Assembly (NCBI GenBank): GCA_021846145.1
Contig: JAJZCJ010000049.1
Span: 1 to 15,231, forward strand
Direction: 5' to 3'
Source: Bacillota bacterium
GTDB lineage: Bacteria; Bacillota; Bacilli; Alicyclobacillales; SLC66
DNA: 15,231 bases
Part shown: one piece after another, positions 14,315 to 15,231 of the stretch
Position numbering within the stretch: the first letter of the stretch is position 1
How the letters are laid out: every line of letters starts with the position of its first letter
Position numbers and translations under genes: made by a program
The notes under the pieces: model-generated
Seen by the model: only the letters and a program-made list of their open reading frames with translations
Databases searched by the model: none
What the model was told of the DNA's origin: nothing

Positions 14315-15058
14315 CTATTGGTTGTTGTCCAAATCCATCTCAATTCCGAACATGGCCGAAATGTTGTCGCTATCAATGACCCTGCTGCTTTTTCGACCTG
14401 ATTTGCCAAGCAACGTCTCCGATTTGCCCGCGATGGCTTGCGCTACAAGATCATCCATTACGACATCACGCAATACAAAAAACAACCCGGCATTTTCATC
14501 CAACCTAGCACCAACACCATACAAGACAGCGGCGACATGCTTGCACATGCTCGCCCAATCAGGACAGCTGCAATTCAATGATATTTGCTTTGGGTCTGGA
14601 AACAGACCCTTCCCTTTTTCCGTAAACAATTCCGCAAGCGCTTTTGGAAACTTACCGTCCAAAAGTTCCTGCATTGAGTCAATTTTTCCCTCGCAGGCTT
14701 TCGTGATGTGTCCCCACATTGTCTTGTCAAGCGGTTGAATCACAATCTCGACCTTATACGGTTTTGTACCGCTTCCCTGCACCAGTGCGGCAATTTTCCC
14801 TGGCGTGATCAACAGATCCAAAACCGCTCCATGTCGAACGTAACTACGACCTCTTCCAATGCGATTAGCATAATCCGAGTATCGCTCAAGATTGTCATTC
14901 CAGGCTTTCCCCCACCACGTCCGCGCCAGCTTTCTTCCTTCAATGACGATAGGGGCAATGTCGGGATTCTTCTTTTTTAGCTTTTCAACCGCCCTCTTCG
15001 CGCGCTCTCGCTTTTCTGCGACAGTTACGTACTCCGGGAATCCATTATAATTTGACAT
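14315..15058 (-). CDS. SWIM zinc-finger protein, partner of the SNF2 helicase
   Basis: A 247-residue protein with a SWIM zinc finger near the C-terminus: C163-x-C165-x6-C172-x-H174 in the segment CSCPDWASMCKHVAAVLYG, which fits the CxC...CxH pattern. The N-terminal half contains GRKLARTWWGKAWNDNLERY, a segment often seen in bacterial SWIM proteins encoded with SNF2 helicases. SWIM domains are thought to bind DNA or protein; the role here is unknown. The start is ATG 15058, with GGGGGT 6 nt upstream. An ATG at 15079 overlaps the SNF2 stop codon in an ATGA arrangement, which could give coupled translation, but it lacks a Shine-Dalgarno sequence. Either way the two genes are tightly linked on the same strand. 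Confidence 0.88.
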   Translation of the reverse strand: MSNYNGFPEYVTVAEKRERAKRAVEKLKKKNPDIAPIVIEGRKLARTWWGKAWNDNLERYSDYANRIGRGRSYVRHGAVLDLLITPGKIAALVQGSGTKPYKVEIVIQPLDKTMWGHITKACEGKIDSMQELLDGKFPKALAELFTEKGKGLFPDPKQISLNCSCPDWASMCKHVAAVLYGVGARLDENAGLFFVLRDVVMDDLVAQAIAGKSETLLGKSGRKSSRVIDSDNISAMFGIEMDLDNNQ

Positions 15059-15075
15059 AATAATACCCCCATCAT

Positions 15076-15231
15076 TCATAAGGAGAGCTTAAACAATTCC
15101 ATTAGCCGTTGATTGTCCATCTCGGTAATCCAATTTTCCTGGACGCTTGGAATAATATCTCTTGATAGTTTGATTTTTTCCTCAATCATTAGATCGATTT
15201 TCTCTTCTATAGTACCTTTTGTGATAAATTT
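15076..15231 (-). CDS. SNF2-family helicase, C-terminal end only
   Basis: Only the last 51 codons are visible, ending in TGA at 15078-15076. The sequence KFITKGTIEEKIDLMIEEK and the following LSRDIIPS, then ENWITEMDNQRLMELF, is the typical end of bacterial SNF2/DEAD-like helicases (the KGTIEEKI motif is helicase motif VI-adjacent). This family uses ATP to move along DNA. The gene body lies beyond the window. The SWIM gene follows within 17 bp, or overlaps if its upstream ATG is used, so the pair is an operon. Confidence 0.85.
   Translation of the reverse strand, partial: KFITKGTIEEKIDLMIEEKIKLSRDIIPSVQENWITEMDNQRLMELFKLSL

Overview
The window looks like chromosomal DNA of a mid-GC, low-complexity Bacillota bacterium, most likely a Bacilli/Alicyclobacillaceae-type organism. 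The reasons are strong AGGAGG-type ribosome binding sites, frequent TTG and GTG starts, sigma-A promoters, a YheI-type ABC half-transporter, a YcdB/YcdC-type secreted protein and a SNF2-SWIM pair, all common in this group. The species cannot be fixed from the sequence alone. I see no rRNA, tRNA, CRISPR array, insertion sequence or phage gene.

Layout. Positions 1-1564 (minus) hold a YheI/BmrC-like multidrug ABC half-transporter, cut by the window edge. It is preceded by a 270-nt leader with a good sigma-A promoter, a 21-residue leader ORF with a very strong RBS, and two tandem intrinsic terminators. This is the layout of a ribosome-mediated transcription attenuator and is the most interesting signal here. 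Positions 1867-4998 hold a divergent galactose locus: a DeoR-family repressor (minus) faces galT-galK (plus), with a repeat-rich promoter region between them. Positions 5010-7328 (minus) encode a large secreted protein made of two tandem copies of a YcdB/YcdC-like module plus a C-terminal SLH-like region.

Positions 7436-11325 form a minus-strand accessory block: a pirin, an MFS transporter, a DUF1345 membrane protein and an internally duplicated membrane protein with a His-rich tail. The pirin promoter carries a perfect palindrome over a TATAAT box. It also shares a 20-of-23-nt element with the DUF1345 upstream region. Between pirin and the MFS gene lies a compact DnaA-box cluster.

Positions 11425-13303 (minus) encode an orphan NarL-type response regulator followed by an HD-GYP c-di-GMP phosphodiesterase, probably one transcription unit. 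A divergent RluA-type pseudouridine synthase (13438-14307, plus) follows. The end of the window (minus) carries the C-terminus of a SNF2 helicase and a SWIM zinc-finger protein just downstream of it.

How the genes work together: GalT and GalK are two Leloir-pathway steps, and galE is not in the window. The ABC half-transporter probably pairs with a YheH-like partner beyond position 1. The response regulator and HD-GYP protein suggest a sensor-to-c-di-GMP output. SNF2 and SWIM proteins are commonly encoded together. Everything here is read by eye; no database search was run.
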